Positions 1 to 11,923 of a stretch of DNA of 64,000 nucleotides are shown one piece after another. Location: the NCBI RefSeq assembly GCF_029873635.1, contig NC_080419.1, positions 62,923,540 through 62,987,539 on the forward strand, in the 5' to 3' direction. The translations under genes and the position numbers were made by a program. Each line of letters opens with the position of its first letter. Within the stretch, counting starts at the first letter, position 1. The notes beneath the pieces were generated by a model. It was not told where the DNA came from. It ran no database searches and saw only the letters and a program-made list of their open reading frames with translations. Origin of the DNA: Malania oleifera. Taxonomy: Eukaryota; Streptophyta; Magnoliopsida; Santalales; Ximeniaceae.

Positions 1-2337
1 TTTAAAAACATATATATATAGATTCCCCTTTAAAGTTTGCAAAAAGCCACTGGGGGTGCGCTTGTTGAAAAAGAAACTTTAATTTTTAAGTTCAAGCAAG
101 CAACATTTATCTGATTAAGCATTTAAGCACATCCTCAATATAACCAAACAAAAAGCAACCATATAAATCCTAAGGATCTCAGGAATTTAAAAATAAGGAT
201 CATATGGCAAACCGATGACAGTGGCAAAACAATCATATATCAATTTAAGATTTTTAAGAAAAACATTCCATTTAAGCATATACCACAGTGAATTCAAAGT
301 ACATCTAAGCTGAAAATATTTGTGAGTAAAGAAAAATAGGAATTTATGTTAAGATGCTCCCCCTTTCGTTTTGAATGATGGCTTAGACGCTTTTAAGTGC
401 TTATACATTTCAAAAGTAACTTTCTTTTAACAAGCCAAGAAGTATAAGCAGTCATTTGAAAACTTTTAACATAACTATACTCGATATTAACTGATTTATT
501 TCAAATATGGAAGCCAGTATAGTCTCCTTGAAGCCTTCAAAATGCATTAGAGAATATATATTAAGGCATACAATAATGTCCATAACCAAGAACAATCCAT
601 ATCTTCTCATAAAACTTTAAGCACCAGATATGATGTTCAGGATTCTTAGAAGAACCTCAAAAATCAAAGTGAGGCGATGCATTTGAGTCTTTTTTGTTCT
701 TTTCCCAGGGATGGAGCTGAGCTCCCCTAACTATTTGATGATTATGTTAGGATGAAAATTAATATTCAACTGGTTTGCACTCTTCCTTTCAAAAAAAAAA
801 AATTAACTTTTATTATTTCATAATTGTCTTTGTATAAGGTTCTATATGGGAAAATCCTAGCGAAATTTCAGCAGCATGTCATTTGTATATAGGACATTTC
901 CATAAAACCTAAACCTAATAAATGGTTGTTCTCAAAAGATAAATCATATATGGCATGCAAAAACCTAAAATCAACTACCAACATGCAGTTCACATCCACT
1001 GCATCCACCATGCAGGAGGCATTCTAAACTAAGCATGCAATCAGGTAGTAATCAACAACTTAAGAAAATATAATACATCCATCAATGAATATAAATAGTA
1101 GAGTGCAGATGATAGATTTGAGTTTAGCGCAGGTTGTTAGGTTGTTATTCATTAAGGCCTTGAAGCATGTAGTATAATTAAGAGAGCATTTTGTTAATAT
1201 AATAATCAAAGAAAGATGCTTCCCCTGAGTTATGCACTTAATCATTTTATGCCCTTTCTTATTATTCAAGCTCTTTAGCTAAGACTTTAAAGTTTTATAT
1301 CTTGGCTTTAAATGCTTTCGGCTTAGAGGACCAAAAAGTCACAATAGATACTTCTTTAAGTGAACTAAGCCAATGTTTGCCTCTTTCTTTATGATTTTTA
1401 GTACGTGAGAGGACCAAGTTCGAATGGCTTTGAATGATAGTTACATGTGCATAGGTCACTTTGAGATATACGCATTCATCAAGATTTGGACCTGGGCAAC
1501 CAATTTAGCCATTCAACACAGTCAAAGAATATGAAGCCCTAATGGATTTGATTTAAAGTTTAAGAGCTTACAAAGGGAATTTAATCAAATACTCTTAAGG
1601 ATTAAAATTTATGTTAAGTTTGAAGAGTATTCATTTTGAGTGGACATGATTCAAGATATTTACGTGAAATTGAATGTGTCCAAACCATCTTACTAAAGAG
1701 GATTTATGAGTATATGAATTTTGTGAAAAATACTCTTTAGGGAATGGAAAGTATCCTTTAGATATGAAGAAAGAATACTAGCCAAGGAATGGGTGAAACC
1801 TTACCGAATATGAAATTGGTTTGGTAAGGATTTCTTGTGGATGAGATAAACCAAAATTAGAGGATTCATAATTTAAACTCAAAGGGAAACTTTTATGATA
1901 GCTAGATGAAGACTTGATTCCCTTAGTGAATGCCCCCTAATTTGGTTGAGAAAGGATGTCTTTTCAATAAGCACTTTGAAATATTTGGAATTTATGATCA
2001 TCCGTGCTTAAACCTAGAGTAATGTCTAAGTTTTGATCTAGGCCTTTATGTTAAGAGATAAGTTTATGGATAAAGGATATACAGTGAGACGAATCCCTAA
2101 ACCTCAACTTTGTGAAATGGACAAAATATGCTTAACTTAAGATATTTATATTTTAGTGTGGGTTAAGCATTTTGAATTATATACCAGGTATAGTAGCCTT
2201 GTCCACTTGGAAGTGGATGTGTAAGCTTCTACATTTTAAACTTAAGCCACTTCCCAAACCCAATGTCATTACTAACCCCTAAATATAGTCCTAGGGTCTA
2301 AGGAAGAATTAATTAATTTGGTAATATTAATTTAAAT
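1..2337 (-). other. Long noncoding internal region of element A
   Basis: No coding region is supported here; the short ORFs lack homologues I recognise. The stretch matches the internal noncoding region of element B (about 51110-53500) in order and wording. An example is the block around 845-900 (AGCAGCATGTCATTTG followed by GACATTTCC), which recurs near 51940-51985 and again in the 3' noncoding part of element C near 40325-40375. Preservation of such blocks between separate elements suggests a structural or packaging role, but that is inference. Confidence 0.65.
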
Positions 2338-3447
2338 TCATTTTTCCTTAGGTCCTAAGGGGTTTTCTTTCATGACAACCCACTCCATTTCTTTATCCAT
2401 GGTTTTGACACCTCTACCTGAACAAGTGTATTTAATGTGCCCCTTCTTTCCCATGTATAAGCAAGTTTTATATACACATGAACGATTACACTTATTTGTT
2501 ATACTACTACTTGACGAGCCATGGCAATGAGATTTATAAAATGAACCCTTTTTGAACGATTTACTTCTTTTAATTCCTAAGGGTTGATTTCGGTTATCTC
2601 TTTCATTTGTGGCTTTGAAAATCATTCCAGAATAGTCTTCAATTTTTCTTTTCAAGCAAATGATTTTCAAGACCTTCTTAATCTTTTTCTTATCAAGGAT
2701 AGCATAATGTTCCTTTAATTCTTTTAATTGCTTAGCTGTCCCCTTATTCACAATTTTCAAAAATGATTTTTGCTTAGATAACTTAACTAGAAATTGATTC
2801 ATTTTCAATAAAGTCTTTTCTAGTTTTTCATACGACAATGTGCTTTCGTTATTCAATTTGGCACATGATTCATTACAAGATATATCACAATTATTATATG
2901 AATCATTGCATGCTTGTTCAATAGGACTATCATAAAGATTATCAGATGATTCATCATACGATATGCTGCAATACTTTTCATAAGAGTAACATATGATTCA
3001 GCATGTGACACAATACAACATTTAGCATAAGAATCATCGATCGAACTAGAGTGAAAATCATATACCTCATCGTTGATTACTAGCTCATGATTTACCTCCT
3101 CCTGATCATATGGAGTAGCAGACTCCTCCTCTTTGCCTTGTCCATATCTCCTATCCAACTCTTCCCACATATCCTTTGCACTAGAACATGCCATAATTTC
3201 AAGTAGAATATTAAAATCTAAAGCGCAATACAATAAATCCATGGCATGTGAATTTACATACAGTTGTATCATTTTTGTTTACAAGCATACAAATTCCTTT
3301 GACAATCACTTGCCAGACCCTCTAGCCCATTGATTTTATAAATATGCTCATTCTAATTTTCCAGGCGGTGTAATCAACACCAAAAAATAATGGAGGACTA
3401 GAAGGTGATCGTCCCTCTCCGAATGAGGACACGCCAAATGTAGCCAT
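2338..3447 (-). pseudogene. Decayed Copia-type gag of element A
   Basis: Gag forms the nucleocapsid particle of the element. The likely start codon is at 3445-3447, giving a product beginning MATFGVSSFGEG, close to the gag N-termini of elements B and D. A stop interrupts the early region (after KSMG) and frameshifts follow; the longest open pieces are 2853-3272 and 2338-2856. The first holds the UBN2-like stretch ending in MACSSAKDMWEEL. The second is lysine-rich and ends with a zinc knuckle in which the second cysteine is lost (CLYMGKKGHIKYTC against C-x2-C-x4-H-x4-C). Not translatable as one protein. Confidence 0.75.
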
Positions 3448-3487
3448 TGCGATCTTTTTGCAAAAACGTTTAAGTCAAGTCCAACGA

Positions 3488-3500
3488 GACCCTGATACCA
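3488..3500 (-). other. Primer binding site of element A (initiator Met-tRNA)
   Basis: On the minus strand the bases read TGGTATCAGGGTC, next to the LTR edge with a 2-base gap. This is complementary to the 3' end of plant initiator Met-tRNA apart from a late mismatch (canonical TGGTATCAGAGCC). Confidence 0.85.
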
Positions 3501-3502
3501 AT

Positions 3503-5610
3503 TGTCGGAATTGATGTATTCCCAAGAGGGGGGTGAATTAGAAATTTAAACTTTCCTAGGTCAATTTATATAAACAACATTATTTCACAACCTAGGGTTT
3601 ATCTATGCAATACTTAATGTGCAGATAAATATAATATGTGGAAATTTAAATCATGTGTAGCATTCACCGACTTATTGAAAGATAAAATACATGTGCAATA
3701 ATTAAATTACAAAAATATAAAGTACACACACGATATGTTATCGGGGTTAAGCCAACTGTGCCTACGTCCTCGCCTCAGCTTGCAAGCCCAAGGATTATCA
3801 CTTTTGCTCACATAATGGGTGGAGCGACATGGATTACAACTAGGTCAAATTCCTAGGGCTGACCTTAACCTCTACAAACTCTCCTTGCAGGGTGGAGAAT
3901 GCCCTAGGTCAAATTCACAAGGCTGACCCCAACCTGATCCTTATGGGCTAGATCAAATCCCCTCAGACCACGCTTGGAATACAACAATGAAATACAAATT
4001 TGTGTACAATTCAAATTGCTTTTTTCACAAGAAGATTATGTACCGATACGCACATGTAATAATCAGCGCACATCAATATGATAAGAACTATAAGATCAAT
4101 GCTAATGAAGTATAATTACACTTAATCTAGTGTCAATAGTTAATCATGCATAAGAGTGTATTCACAAATAATCTTTGAAACAATAAATCAATATATCTTA
4201 ATCTTACGTAGGGTTTCAAAGATATCCAAATAGTATAGTTAAAATATCTCAATAATGATGTTCTTAAAAAATCTAGCGCAAAAGATATTTGAAATATAAT
4301 CTTGTCAAAATAGTTTTCACATAAACACAATACATGACAAGCTTAATGAGTTTTGCAATAATGGTGCAAAGACCCACTAGCTAAAAGTTTTCCCCACTTA
4401 ATGAGTTTATTAATTAGACCGAGGGGACAACCTTTGGCTAACAACTCTCAATCAAAAACAACAAGCAATCAAACACAATGAGAGTTATAGCTTTGGAAAG
4501 CAATGTAGGATGATTTAAAATACTCTCACTCAAATGGATTTTGCAAAAGAATGATCAAAAGAGGAGTATTTTGGCGTGGAGTATGAAGAAGGGTTCTCAA
4601 AAATTCAGAGAAAATATTTTCTAATTAAATCCCTAATCATGTATTAATTTTTACAAATGAGGACCTATATATAGAGATGGAAAAAATTACAGTCGTTGGG
4701 GACACACTGAGTATTTTGGAAAAAGATTAATTAAAAATAACCCAGTTTAACTTCGGTAATAATTGAACAACCCAAGAGGATTGATCGACCACTTTTGAGG
4801 TTCGGTCGACCAAGTTGCTCAGTTCGATTGACTAAGGTGTTTTTGAACTGCATTGATGGTCGACCAGACTTGAGGTGATTTTTGAACTCTGAGGTTCGGT
4901 CAACCGGTGCTAAGTTCGGTTGACCGAAGTTGAACGCTCGGTCGACCCAGCCACTTTACAGTAGGGCGTTCGGTCAACCAGGGGGTTTGGATTTCCCACA
5001 TGCTAGTTCGATCGACCAGCACATTGACGCTCATTTTAGGGACGGTCGATCAACTAGTCAAACCATTGACCCTGGGGAGGTTTGATGGACCGAAGGTCTT
5101 AGTATATTTTTGTTCGGTCAACTGACCATATAAAATTTTTGCATTTAAGTCTTAATTTCATTTGACGTCGCCCCTATTCATATGATTATCACTTCTAAGA
5201 TATATGGGGGCTTTTGCATACAACATATGGGGACATATGGCTAGTCTAAGGTCTTTGAGCATTTTAATTAGTCCCAAAAATTCAGCGTCGGTCGATAGAA
5301 GGGTGATCCCTAAGGTCCATATATGGTCTTGAGCTTATAATCTCTACATGCGATATGCAGTAATTATTACAAACCCAAATGATAAATATAAAAATATAAT
5401 AAAACTTGAAATAGACAAAGGCTTATGCACTGCTCCTTGAGAATTCCATGTATCGCACCGAAAGATATGCTCGTTTGAGTGCTTCTCGACTTCCATTTCT
5501 CATCCATCATCTGTACTTTAGAAAGGTAGACCAGTTCATACACTAAGCACACAAATGAGATATTGTGGTTTTCCATAATCAAAATAGGAGACGGACTCAC
5601 AAAGTCAACA
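3503..5610 (-). repeat. 5' LTR of element A
   Basis: Bounded by TGTCGG at 3503 and GTCAACA at 5610 and about 2.1 kb long, like the right LTR of element B (54650-56766), with which it shares both ends. In the sense direction U3 is on the right, the TATA box is near 4664-4674, and the U5 end carries the C-rich box seen in all the Copia LTRs here (plus-strand CCAAGAGGGGGGTGAATT near 3522-3540). Confidence 0.85.
4664..5125 (-). promoter_or_regulatory. U3 palindrome array plus TATA box, element A
   Basis: A sense-strand TATA box (CTATATATAGG, 4664-4674) is followed upstream (about 4780-5125) by roughly a dozen scattered copies of a motif close to TTCGGTCGACC, whose core GGTCGACC is a perfect palindrome. 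Spacing is irregular, so this is a cluster, not a simple tandem repeat. Position suggests promoter or enhancer sequence read by RNA polymerase II; binding proteins are unknown. Confidence 0.6.
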
Positions 5611-6497
5611 AACCACTTTGTGCAATCGATCAAATCTATTAAAATTTAAAATTTTGAATTATTTTCTCAAAATTGGCTAGAAACTTTGAGCATGACATGT
5701 GTTCTTTTGATGTCACATGTCAAGTTGCGACATTAGCAATTAGTAGTTGGTAGTTAATGGTGGTTACTTGGTAGGCTCGCCAAGGCTTGGGTTCTTAACT
5801 ACCAAAGATAAAATTTATACTAAAGAATTATTCTCAAGTTCAATAGAAAGCGGATAAGTTAGGTGTCGATCCATAGAGACTTAAAGCGCAATTATGAAAC
5901 CTCTTCCAACTTAGTTTACTAAAGCCTTGTTATGAAAAGAAGTAAAAGATGATATTTTTTAGGATATTTTCTATCTAACTATTGGAAATAATTAAACAAA
6001 AGCATGTAAACTATAACACTACTGGAAAGCAAGTAAAACCTATGTTACCCTACTCTTACAAAGCAATGTTGATGGATGAATCAGGAGCTGGACGCCATGC
6101 CTCTAACTACACTCCTTTAGGCTTTGATAGAAGTACCAACCCAAGAATCCCAGGCCAAAGTAGGAGAGGGACATACGAGGGCACATGGTGGCAAAGGTGC
6201 ACCAACCATCCAGAGCACGGTTAGGAACCGGAATATACCTTGTCTCAACGATCACAAACACCTCCGGGGAATCCGTGGTCAACTACTTCCCTCTAACGGA
6301 GACATAGTAATGCGTATCCTTATCTGCAAACTTTCATCACACACACAGCAGTAAATCGAAAGCAAGTAAAGAAAGCAATAAAGTGAAAGAAAGTAAAGGA
6401 GAAAGCATGTAAAAATATCATCCTTTTGCATTCATCACATCTATCACTGACTCCACGAAGTACAAAAGAAGTTCGTGTAATATACACGGAAGCACAA
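5611..6497. other. Old repeat-like noncoding DNA (left flank of element D)
   Basis: No gene recognised. The wording near 5830-5900 (a stretch around GGTGTCGATCCATAGAGACTT) and the purine-rich AAAGAAAGCAATAAAGTG tract near 6365-6410 resemble untranslated regions of large plant Gypsy elements, but I cannot place it. Short ORFs at 5982-6354 look like chance reading frames. The stretch continues at 14161 on the far side of element D. Confidence 0.35.
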
Positions 6498-8725
6498 TGT
6501 TGGCCTTACAAGGCTTAATATCCTATTTTGATGCTAACAAACAAGTAGAAATTAATATGTTTTGTTTAAGTGATATATTTTTAGGACTCAAGGATAGAAC
6601 GTTAAAGAATTGATGAAAGCTTGTACTTCAAAGAATGAATTCAATATGAAGCTTAAAGCATGGATTCAAAAATGGATTTAAAGTTTAAAGCCTGAAGATC
6701 ATGAGAGCATTGATATTAAAGAAAAGGCTTCAAGAATAAAAGCCCAAGTGATTAGCATGGAAAGCTTAAAGAAAGATGAAGCAAGCATAAAGACCTCAAG
6801 GAATTCAAGGATTGAAAATTTGAAAAAGTCTAGGAAATTTCATGTAAGTACTTCAAATAATCTCAATATGGATACATGAAGCTCTTAGGTAAATATATTG
6901 GACCTAGATACCTTTTAACATACTTGGAAAATATTTTTATAAGGTCAAAAACTGTTTCAAAAGGCTTAGAATCATTTTTGTAATGAAAAGCACCAAAAAG
7001 AGGATTTTCAAAATGCTGTTAATTTTTCTACATCTGCATTGAGGTGTATTTTTCTCTATCAGAAACTCTTTATTTTAAAAAGTGTTCAACATTAAAGTTG
7101 TAGGATTTTATTTTAGCTTTCATTTGACACCAAGATCATCAAATTCAGAGTTATAAAGAAAATGTTATTACTGAAAACTAGAAGGGTTCTCAAAGCTGAC
7201 CGCAGCATGTGTGCATGCCAGGCAACTGCCTGAACATGCCAGGCGCCTGGGTGGCTATGCCAGGCAACTGACTTAGTTCTGGTAGGTGACTGCCAAGCTA
7301 CTGCCTTTGCTGTTCCTTTAAAAATAACATGGCAGACGACTAGTGGTTGGGGGCAGGCGACTGCCATGCGGCTGTTTTGATTTTTCTCATAACGGTCAAA
7401 TTTTTAAATGGGGTTGTTTATGGCTCAAAATTTATGGAAACTTGGGGGATATTTCAACACACTTGGGGACCAAGTTACTTACCTTTTAAAGTCTATAAAT
7501 AAGCCTCAAATATTATTGAATCATACACCAAGAATTCAAATTCAGCAAAAATTCAAAATCTCTCTCAAGTTGCTCTCAAATTCTCAAAGCTCTCTCTTTT
7601 GCTCTCAACTTGCACGAAGCTTACTGAGTTCTTGTTGATTTTACTCACCAAGTTTGTGCCACAATTCTAAAATCATTCATCCATTTAAAGAATTAAATTG
7701 GTGAAACACTTCCTTGAGCTTCAAGTTATATTCCATATTATGATTTACTTTGAAGTATATTATTGTGTTGAATGTTGTACTAACCTAATATGCTGTGAGA
7801 GTGTTTTCTTGTACACAAACTCTTTTCTATCTTGGTTCTTGTTTATAGATGATTTAGGGTTGTAGAATCGTTGGACCAAATGAGAGAATATCGTTTGGAG
7901 AGGCGGGCTCTAGCCTAGTGAAGGAGTGTTTGAGCGTGGGGTATCGCTTGTAAAGGTTTTGTTCCACCCATCAAAGGAACAGGTTTAGTGAATCCTTTGG
8001 TAGTTTTCCAAAGGCGAGGATGTAGGCTGGGCATAAGCCGAACCTTGTAAAAATCTCCGTCTCACTTTCTCTTTCTCTACTTTTTTTTTTCAACATATTT
8101 AAATTGCGTGGATGGTTTAATTAATAATCATATATACTACGTAATATAGAAATCAAGTAAACTAAAAGTTAAATTTTGATTTGGGTTTCGGAAACCAAAA
8201 GGGAGTACGTTGGTTATACCATATCTTGCAGAAACCATAAAGGAGTACGTTACTTGGTTAACAGCCCAAGGATAAATTAACTGAGAGTTTAGTTGAGTTA
8301 TGAATATTGAAGAAGTAGATATTGTGTTGATTGGATGTTATATTGCACATCATCTTAAAGAAGCAAAACCATCAATACAAGGCTTTACATCAGCAAGCAT
8401 AAATTTTCATTCACTACAGGGCTTGGTTCAAATTTTGCTAATATCAACAAACAACCATTTTGAGTTTTTATATTACATAAGTGTTGTGTGTTGGTTTGGT
8501 TGTTTACTTTCTAATTATAGTTGATTGGTTTGGTTGAATGATTGGATGTTTGTATGGTTAAGGATTAAATAAAGAAACTAAGTTCTTGAGTGCTTAACAA
8601 ATTAAACAAACAAGTCATGAATTGGTTAAAAGAAATAAATTAAGTTTAAGAATTCTAAAAAGGAATTAAAAAAAAATTTTAAAAGCCAATTCACCCCCCC
8701 TCTTAGGAAGCCATTCCTAATTTCA
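6498..8725 (+). repeat. 5' LTR of element D
   Basis: Starts TGTTGGCC and ends TTTCA just before the primer site. It contains a U3 motif cluster, TATA box near 7493, a twice-repeated U5 box (GAAACC...GGAGTACGTT at about 8190-8211 and 8230-8251) and the C-rich U5 end (CACCCCCCCTCTTAGG). The 76-codon ORF near 7408 recurs in the 3' LTR only because the LTRs are copies. Confidence 0.92.
7200..7503 (+). promoter_or_regulatory. U3 motif array plus TATA box, 5' LTR of D
   Basis: Copies of a motif close to CAGGCGACTGCC (variants CAGGCAACTGCC, CAGGCGCCTGGG, CAGACGACTAG) lie at about 7215-7372, followed by the TATA box CTATAAATAAGCC at 7493-7505. Transcription would start shortly downstream. The motif is a near palindrome. 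Confidence 0.6.
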
Positions 8726-8727
8726 AT

Positions 8728-8741
8728 TGGTATCAGAGCCT
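8728..8741 (+). other. Primer binding site of element D (initiator Met-tRNA)
   Basis: TGGTATCAGAGCCT lies two bases after the LTR end and matches the complement of the plant initiator Met-tRNA 3' end along its whole length. Confidence 0.92.
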
Positions 8742-8782
8742 AGTTATAACAACTCTTAACTAGAAGCTCTAAAAAGATCTAA

Positions 8783-10670
8783 ATGGCTCAATTAGGGGTA
8801 GCTCCCTTTGGAGAGGGACAATCTTCAACTAGGCCTCCTATCTTTTGTGGTTTGAACTACATGTTTTGGAAAAAGAGAATGCAAATCTATCTTCAAATGA
8901 TGAATTGGAAAGTATGGGAAGTTGTTGTAGATGGAGATCAAATTCCCACTAAGATAGTGGATGGAAAACAAATACCAAAAGAGAAGAAAGATATGACCGA
9001 TCAAGATTATAAAATGCTCCAAAAAAATTCAAGTGCTATAAATGCTTTATATTGTGCCTTGGATGCTAATGAATTTAATCGAGTAATGTCTTGTAAATCA
9101 GCTAAGGAAATATGAGATAAGCTAGAAGTTACTTATGAAGGAACAACGGATGTTAGGGATAATAGCGTTGATATGCTTACAAGCGAGTATGAAGCCTTTA
9201 AGATGAACCCGAATGAATCAATTACAAATATGTTTACTAGGTTCACTCACATAATCAATTCCCTAAATGCACTAGGAAAAACTTACACTACTTATGAAAT
9301 GGTAAGGAAAATTCTTATAGGGCTACCAACCGTATAGGAACCAAAAGCCACTGCTATAACCGAAGGAAGAAATTTGAAAAACACTTCCTTAGATGAACTT
9401 ATAGGTTCTCTCCTTACATATGAAATGGCAATGAATGAAAAGAATGGAAAAACCAAAACCCAAGAATCAATAGCCTTTAAAACATTAAAAGAAAACTCAA
9501 GTAGTGAAATGGATGAAGATGAAGAAGCCTTTATATCTAAAAAACTAGCAAGGATACTAAGAAGGAGAAACAAATTCAAAAGAAGAAATCAAGACTCCGA
9601 ATCAGAAGAAAAAGATATCAGCAAAAGGAAATCAAAGAATAAAACTCCTAAATGCTACAATTGCAATAAAGCTGGACATTTAAAACTAGAATGTCCACTA
9701 TTAAAGAAAGAGTCTAAAAAGAAAAATAAGAAGACCATGAAAGTCACTACTTGGGATAATACAAGTAGTTCGGAGAATGAAATAAGTGACCAAGAGGTTG
9801 CCTACACGTGCTTTATGGCATGGGATAACGAAGAAAGCTCCTCAACTAAATCTTCAAATAATTCTTGTAGTGATGAATCAAGTGATGAGGGTATGCCATC
9901 ATATGATGAACTTCAAAATGATTTATTCAAAGTACATAAGATGCTGATCAAAGCAAATGAACAAAATACTTCATTGAAGAATAAAAATGAAAGAATTAGA
10001 ATCCCTTAGAAATGCTGAAAGAGAAAATGATTCAAGGATTAAGAAAATAGAACATAAGTATGAATTAGCAATGAAAGAAATAGAATCCAAAACTCTTTCT
10101 GAAAAAGAAAACAACTTGAAAATCAAGAAACTAGAAAACAAGAATGAACAAATGATAGAAGACCTTCGATCCCTATCCTTTATGGTATATAAGAAAGATA
10201 TGTATATTTCTGGATTAGAGGATAGAATAAGAAAATTATCTCTAGAGCTAGAGAAATCATTAAAGAAGGTTGATAACAAGAAAGACATAGAGTTAAATGA
10301 TCTCAAGAATCAAATCAAAGATAAGGATAAAATTATTTACAACTTTACAAAAGGAAAGGAAAACCTTAATAAGATGATTAGCTCACAAAGAATGTCATTA
10401 AACAAAGAAGGCATTAGTTTCAATGGAGTTGAAAATAAAAAGAAAAAGAGTCTTTACATGGGTTATTTCTCAAAAGCCTCCAAAGATAATGCAAGCACAT
10501 CCTTTAATGCTTACACCAACACCATATGCTATCAATGTAAGAAAAATGGGCATATAAAGTTTGAATGTCCATTTAAGAGAAAGGGTGTGAAAATTAAACA
10601 AGTATAGAGAATTAAGGAATCATCCCTTGTTAAACCAACCGGACCAAAGAAAGTATCGGTACCAAGATGA
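8783..10670 (+). pseudogene. Gag pseudogene of element D
   Basis: Copia-type gag (DUF4219/UBN2-like). The start codon at 8783 begins MAQLGVAPFGEG. Reading stops at a TGA at 9113 where a tryptophan codon is expected (EIWDKLEV), and again at a TAG near 9335 in a second tryptophan position; the frame then runs 9374-10009. A frameshift near 9990-10009 leads to the last open piece, 9987-10607, and a final stop at 10668-10670. Two zinc knuckles keep all ligands: CYNCNKAGHLKLEC (around 9652) and CYQCKKNGHIKFEC (around 10530). The middle third is a lysine- and glutamate-rich coiled-coil-like stretch. Nothing resembling protease, integrase or RT follows. Confidence 0.88.
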
Positions 10671-11909
10671 ACTTTAAAAACACCATGGATTAAGTCATTC
10701 CCTTTAAAAATTGAGAAAGTAACTTAATTCATTATCAACAAACAAACTAGTTAAAATAGAAAAACTTAAATATGAGTTTAAGATAAGTTTGAGAATGAAT
10801 GACTATATGAGATGCTATATGCTTACATGCCTATATGATATGCTACATGATATGCTTAACTTATATTGAAAATTTATGGCTTATTATGTGGAAAATTTGA
10901 GTATAAGATTATTAAGTATAAGCATGAATTTCGATATGAGATTAATTCTTAATCATGCATGCTATTGATGAATTACATGGATAGACTTACTGCTTTTTAT
11001 ATTGGTATCCATGAGCTGTGTATAATGTGATAATGACTTTGATATCTATAAAGTCTTTGGTATCCATGAATATTTTTGGTATCACATTTTAATAATTTAA
11101 TTGGTATCACAAATTTAAAAAGCTCACTGGGTATCACAATCTAAAAGTTAAATTTGTCTTTTAAGCATGAAAAGTATGATTATGTCTATGAGCATAATAT
11201 GACATTGATGACATTAGTATGATATTGATATTTGATACGTGATAAGAATCAATGTTTTGAAACATGGGATGATGAAAGCAAAATTGATAACAAAACTAAA
11301 TGTGTTAAATTCAGGGGGAGTGTTATGTCATATTGCTTATATCATGATTGTTTCCCTATTAATCAATTTAGAGAATTTTCATTTGGTATTATAAATTAAA
11401 TTTTCAATTGGTATCAATTCTCAATTGGTATCATGAATTTTAAATAGATATCATGAATTCAATTTTAAATTGGTATAATAAAATCAACAATTGAAATATT
11501 GAATAATGTCTAAAGGAAAAAGCTGTTAGTAATGAAGTTACAACTCATATACCTGAATGTTATAACACACTACACTTGCTATATTGAAAGTTCATATGTT
11601 TGATACGTATGTTTGATGAAATGCTCAACATGTGATTTTACTTGAACTTAATTATTTTTTTTCTTTTTGATTAATGTCAAAAGGGAGAGAAGTTTTAAAG
11701 CAAAAATTGAGCATAGTATTGAAAATTGCAAAAACTGAGCATGAACATAATATATATCAAAGGGAGAAGTATTTGAAAGTGATGAGCATGACTGTAAAAG
11801 AGGTTTTGATATTGATATTGATCTTGCAAATATTGTTAAGATACTGCATATTGTAAGGGGGAGTCTTCTTAAGGCTCACTCCAATTTTTTCTTCTTGTTT
11901 GTCATCATC
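10671..11909 (+). other. 3' noncoding internal region of element D
   Basis: About 1.2 kb of AT-rich sequence without a supported ORF between gag and the polypurine tract. It contains the TTGGTATC motif series described separately (11001-11475). Pol genes would sit here in an autonomous relative; none is detectable even as fragments. Confidence 0.75.
11001..11475 (+). repeat. Dispersed TTGGTATC repeats resembling the primer site
   Basis: Matches to (A/T)TTGGTAT(C/T) occur at about 11001, 11056, 11076, 11100, 11382, 11407, 11424 and 11468, with weaker forms at 11129 (GGGTATCAC) and 11445. Each equals the first 7 to 9 bases of the primer site ATTGGTATCAGAGCC. The surrounding DNA is AT-rich, but TTGGTATC is not low-complexity, so this density is notable. 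Confidence 0.6.
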
Positions 11910-11923
11910 AAAAAGGGGGAGAT
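11910..11923 (+). other. Polypurine tract of element D
   Basis: AAAAAGGGGGAGA directly precedes the 3' LTR (TGTTGGCC at 11924). It would prime plus-strand DNA synthesis. Confidence 0.9.

Larger units (their letters stand above)
1..5610 (-). mobile_element. Element A: gag-only Copia-type LTR element, cut at the left window edge
   Basis: The element reads right to left: 5' LTR (3503-5610), Met-tRNA primer site (3488-3500), decayed gag (2338-3447), then a long noncoding stretch to the window edge. No integrase, RT or RNase H motif is visible, so it is non-autonomous, comparable to LARD or TR-GAG elements. Element B has the same plan and similar noncoding blocks. By alignment with B, the missing part should be about 0.8 kb of internal sequence plus the 3' LTR. 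Because the left end is outside the window, no target-site duplication can be checked. Confidence 0.8.

Noticed and set aside
4780-5125. Repeated GGTCGACC units considered as a CRISPR-like array
   Set aside because: Units are short, irregularly spaced and divergent, with no uniform spacers; the sequence is a plant LTR.
5982-6354. Two overlapping small ORFs in the flank of element D
   Set aside because: No recognised domain; the surrounding wording looks like retroelement untranslated sequence.
7408-7638. A 76-codon ORF conserved at 12834-13064
   Set aside because: Both lie at the same place in the two LTRs of element D, over the TATA box and leader; the similarity is LTR duplication, not selection on a protein.
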